Origin: Albula goreensis | Lineage: Eukaryota > Chordata > Actinopteri > Albuliformes > Albulidae | Assembly (NCBI GenBank): GCA_022829145.1 | Contig: CM040743.1 | Coordinates: 30,493,646-30,557,645 of the forward strand | Direction: 5' to 3' | DNA: 64,000 nucleotides | In this document: positions 61,793 through 64,000 of the stretch, piece by piece | How positions within the stretch are numbered: position 1 is the stretch's first letter | Layout: each line of letters opens with the position of its first letter | Made by a program: the position numbers and the translations under genes | Notes under the pieces: model-generated | Seen by the model: the letters and a program-made list of their open reading frames with translations, nothing else | Database searches by the model: none | Told to the model about the DNA's origin: nothing

Positions 61793-63219
61793 CAGTGTTA
61801 TGAAAAAGTATTTGCCCCCTTCTTAAATTCCTCTTTCGTTTCATATTTCTCTCACTGCATTGTTTCAGATAATAAAATAATAAGATAGACAAGGAAATCC
61901 CAAGCAAACATAAAATATCATTATATAATTTGTTCAAGTCACCAATTACCCACATTGCCCCAGTGAAAAAAAAAATTTCCTCCTTGGTTATACGATAAAG
62001 AAATCAACAAATTTGTCACTGAAATTTATATTTAGGGGATTGACCACAGCCAGACTTAATTGCAACCAGCTCTGCCTGAGTTTAAAAAGCATTTTTATGA
62101 AACCTTGCCATCAGAAAGAAGAGGTCACCACAAAGTTTCTACAGGCACACAATGACAAGATCAAAGGAACTCCCAGAACAACTAAGGAAAAAGGTTGTGG
62201 AGCTATATCAGTCTGGAAAAGGTTACAAAGCCAATTCTAAGGCTGTTGAACTCCAGCAAACCACAAACTTGTGAAGAAGTGCAGTCCTCTCTGTCATCAG
62301 TTAAGATCATCGTCCATGACTCTGCAATAAGAAAGACGCAGGGAAAAATTGGGCCTCATAAAGGAGTGGCAAGGCGCAAACTACTGTTCTCCTAGAATAA
62401 CATAAAAGCTCATCCCAAATTTGCTAATAAGCACCTGAATGATGCTCCAGTCTTTGCGATAATATTCAATATTCAATGGATATACTAAAATTGTAAGTCC
62501 TCTTTTTTCTGGCTTAAAACCAGTACAGTATTCCACTGCAAGAGCACCATACCTACATTGCAACATGGAGGTGGCAGTGTGTTGGCATGGGAATGTTTTG
62601 CTGCCTCAGGATCAAAACGACTTGTAATTGTTGAAGAGAGCATGAATCCTGATGTATACCATTGTCAAGGAGAGTGTCCGACCATCTAATATGCCCACCC
62701 TGCGTAATTGGGTGATGCAGAAGGACAGTGATCCTAAACGTACGTGCAAGTCCCCATAGGAATGGCTGAAAAGAAGCTAAATTAAAGTGTTGCGGTGGCC
62801 TAGTCTGACTTGAACCCAATGGCGATGCTGTGGCAGGACCTGAAAAGACATGCTCTTGCTTGGGGACCAACACAATTGTCAGAGATAAAGCAGTTATTCA
62901 AGGAAGAGTGGGCCAAGATTCCTAGATGTGAGAGGTTCATAATAGAGTATAGGAAATGATTTGTCGCAGTTATTGCCACTGAGAATGGTCAAACCAAATA
63001 TTAAGCTTATTAAGTTTTATGCAGTTACTTTCTCACAGTGGCAATATTGGTAATTAGTAACTATCTTTATTGAATAAATGAAATAATGATGTACAAACTA
63101 TGTTTGCATGGGTTTCCCTAATATTATATTTTATTTAAATATCTGAAACCATTCAGTGAGAGAAATACGCAATGAAAGTGGAAATCAGGAAGGGGGCAAA
63201 ACCTTTTTTCAGGACACTA
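61793..63219 (+). mobile_element. Tc1-like transposon, nearly full length (about 1.43 kb)
   Basis: Left end TA|CAGTGTTATGAAAAAGTATT then TGCCCCCTTC. The right end, GGAAGGGGGCAAA ... TTTTTTCAGGACACTA, is its reverse complement with some substitutions. Length suits an intact Tc1 element. The right-hand flanking dinucleotide is TG instead of TA, a point mutation. Inside, a transposase relic runs from 62,152 to 63,004. The CAGTG and GTATTTGCCCCCTT end type is shared by a widespread fish Tc1 group. The terminal repeats differ at several positions and the gene is broken, so the insertion is old and cannot transpose autonomously. Confidence 0.92.
62152..63004 (+). pseudogene. Tc1-like transposase pseudogene
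   Basis: ATG at 62,152 opens 40 codons with the paired-like helix-turn-helix start (MTRSKELPEQLRKKVVELYQ, then SGKGYKANSKA) before a TGA at 62,272. Further on, fragments of the DDE catalytic domain can be read in shifting frames. AACATGGAGGTGGCAGTGTG (near 62,562) corresponds to the KHGGGSV motif. GACAGTGATCCTAAACGTAC (near 62,725) encodes DSDPKRT with the second catalytic Asp. GAGATGCTGTGGCAGGACCT is represented by GCGATGCTGTGGCAGGACCT (62,823), where the family's PIEMLWQDL becomes PMAMLWQDL, so the catalytic Glu appears lost. The C-terminus reads VAVIATENGQTKY before TAA at 63,002-63,004. Many frameshifts and deletions; dead copy. Confidence 0.9.
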
Positions 63220-63224
63220 TGTGA

Positions 63225-64000
63225 CATCGCACTGAGAGTGCACACAACAAATGCTACAAAGAAATGGAGGATACGCATGGAAGCCATCTTGCGTATGCGT
63301 ACATGGAGTTAAAATCAAGTAGATTGTGGCCTTTATAATTAGCTAACATTAACCGTTAGGTGCCAGTTGGTAGTCATATAATGTAAGCTACTGAATTCAT
63401 ATGATGACACACACCAAACGAAATAAAAGACAGTATTAACACATTCTTTACATGGTGAAAACCAAAGCAAAATGACCTCAAAATGCTAACTTTAGGCAAC
63501 AGTTAAAGATAGCTAACGTTAAGTGGATAACGTACGCTTCCAGTCTGTTAGCAAATGTTATGTCGATATTGACGTTAATTAAATAGGCTACACGACAACA
63601 ATTAGTGTCATTAATTTAATCATTTAATTTCCCACAGAGGTGCAAAAAGTGACTTAGTTAAATACCCCCTCTCAAGATGCCGGTGCCATTTGCGCTCTCT
63701 GTCTCATGTCTCTCAAGACTGCTACTTTAATCCGAAGCGCTGCAAGTTCAAGTGAAGGCAGGTGACGGTCATATTATCTGACATCTATCGTGTGCATTGG
63801 AATATGGATAAATTACTGTGGAACAATGAAATGAGAAAATTCCGTTTGAATTTTAGGGAACATAAATCCATAAGAAGACAGATATTTTTTCAGAGTGTAG
63901 GGGCCCTGCAGCTTCGTTCCCGGCGGACTTACACTTTCTCAAGAATTTCACCCTTCAAGAGGTTTCTCTGATCAGCATTATGATCTTTCAGTTTTTCACT
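63225..64000. other. AT-rich sequence, no gene seen
   Basis: Contains a 69-codon frame at 63,762-63,971 that is polar and basic with no recognisable domain. Nothing else can be supported. Confidence 0.4.

Noticed and set aside
1..64000. CRISPR arrays, operons, rRNA or intact tRNA genes
   Set aside because: None seen. Tandem arrays here lack regular unique spacers, and composition and repeat content are those of a vertebrate nuclear genome.

Overview
This window looks like non-coding, AT-rich vertebrate DNA, most probably from a ray-finned fish. No complete protein-coding gene can be recognised on either strand. The longest open frame is about 156 codons. Most of the others overlap simple repeats, transposon relics or GC-biased repeats. 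The fish assignment rests on decayed Tc1-like transposons whose ends and interiors match the style common in teleosts, together with tRNA-derived SINE fragments, a palindromic hAT-type MITE, a PIF/Harbinger-like remnant and teleost-style LTRs. I recognised these from general knowledge; no database search was run. Stretches described as empty were read only by eye, so weakly conserved exons or non-coding RNAs could be missed.

Layout. 1-14.8 kb is mostly unique AT-rich sequence with an ATT/AT-rich microsatellite (6.0 kb) and a striking (GTGC)n array (8.8 kb). 14.8-17.1 kb holds two copies of a GC-richer LTR-like family and an adjoining palindromic segment. 17.1-23.8 kb has a CA repeat, a 14-bp minisatellite (20.7 kb) and a degenerate array of about 21 bp per unit (22.5 kb). 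23.8-32.8 kb has two further LTR-like copies on the minus strand, a GT microsatellite of about 200 bp, a SINE relic and a palindromic MITE. 32.8-40.7 kb is largely featureless. 40.75-42.0 kb is the only end-to-end LTR-like copy, followed by a Harbinger-like relic (42.4-43.0 kb). 43-58 kb carries a weak exon candidate, two LTRs of another type, two local tandem duplications and a CA repeat. 58-64 kb is transposon-rich: two Tc1-like elements flank a possible piggyBac-derived zinc-finger fragment.

There is no operon or pathway here. The window is best read as a gene desert or the interior of a very large intron, shaped by repeat insertion and decay. The most useful observations are the five-copy LTR-like family with TGTCAGG/CCTGACA ends, the 21-bp array with a possible three-unit higher order, the 320-bp and 68-bp tandem duplications, and the hairpin just downstream of a TATA box at 46.6 kb. 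I found no convincing new biological system.
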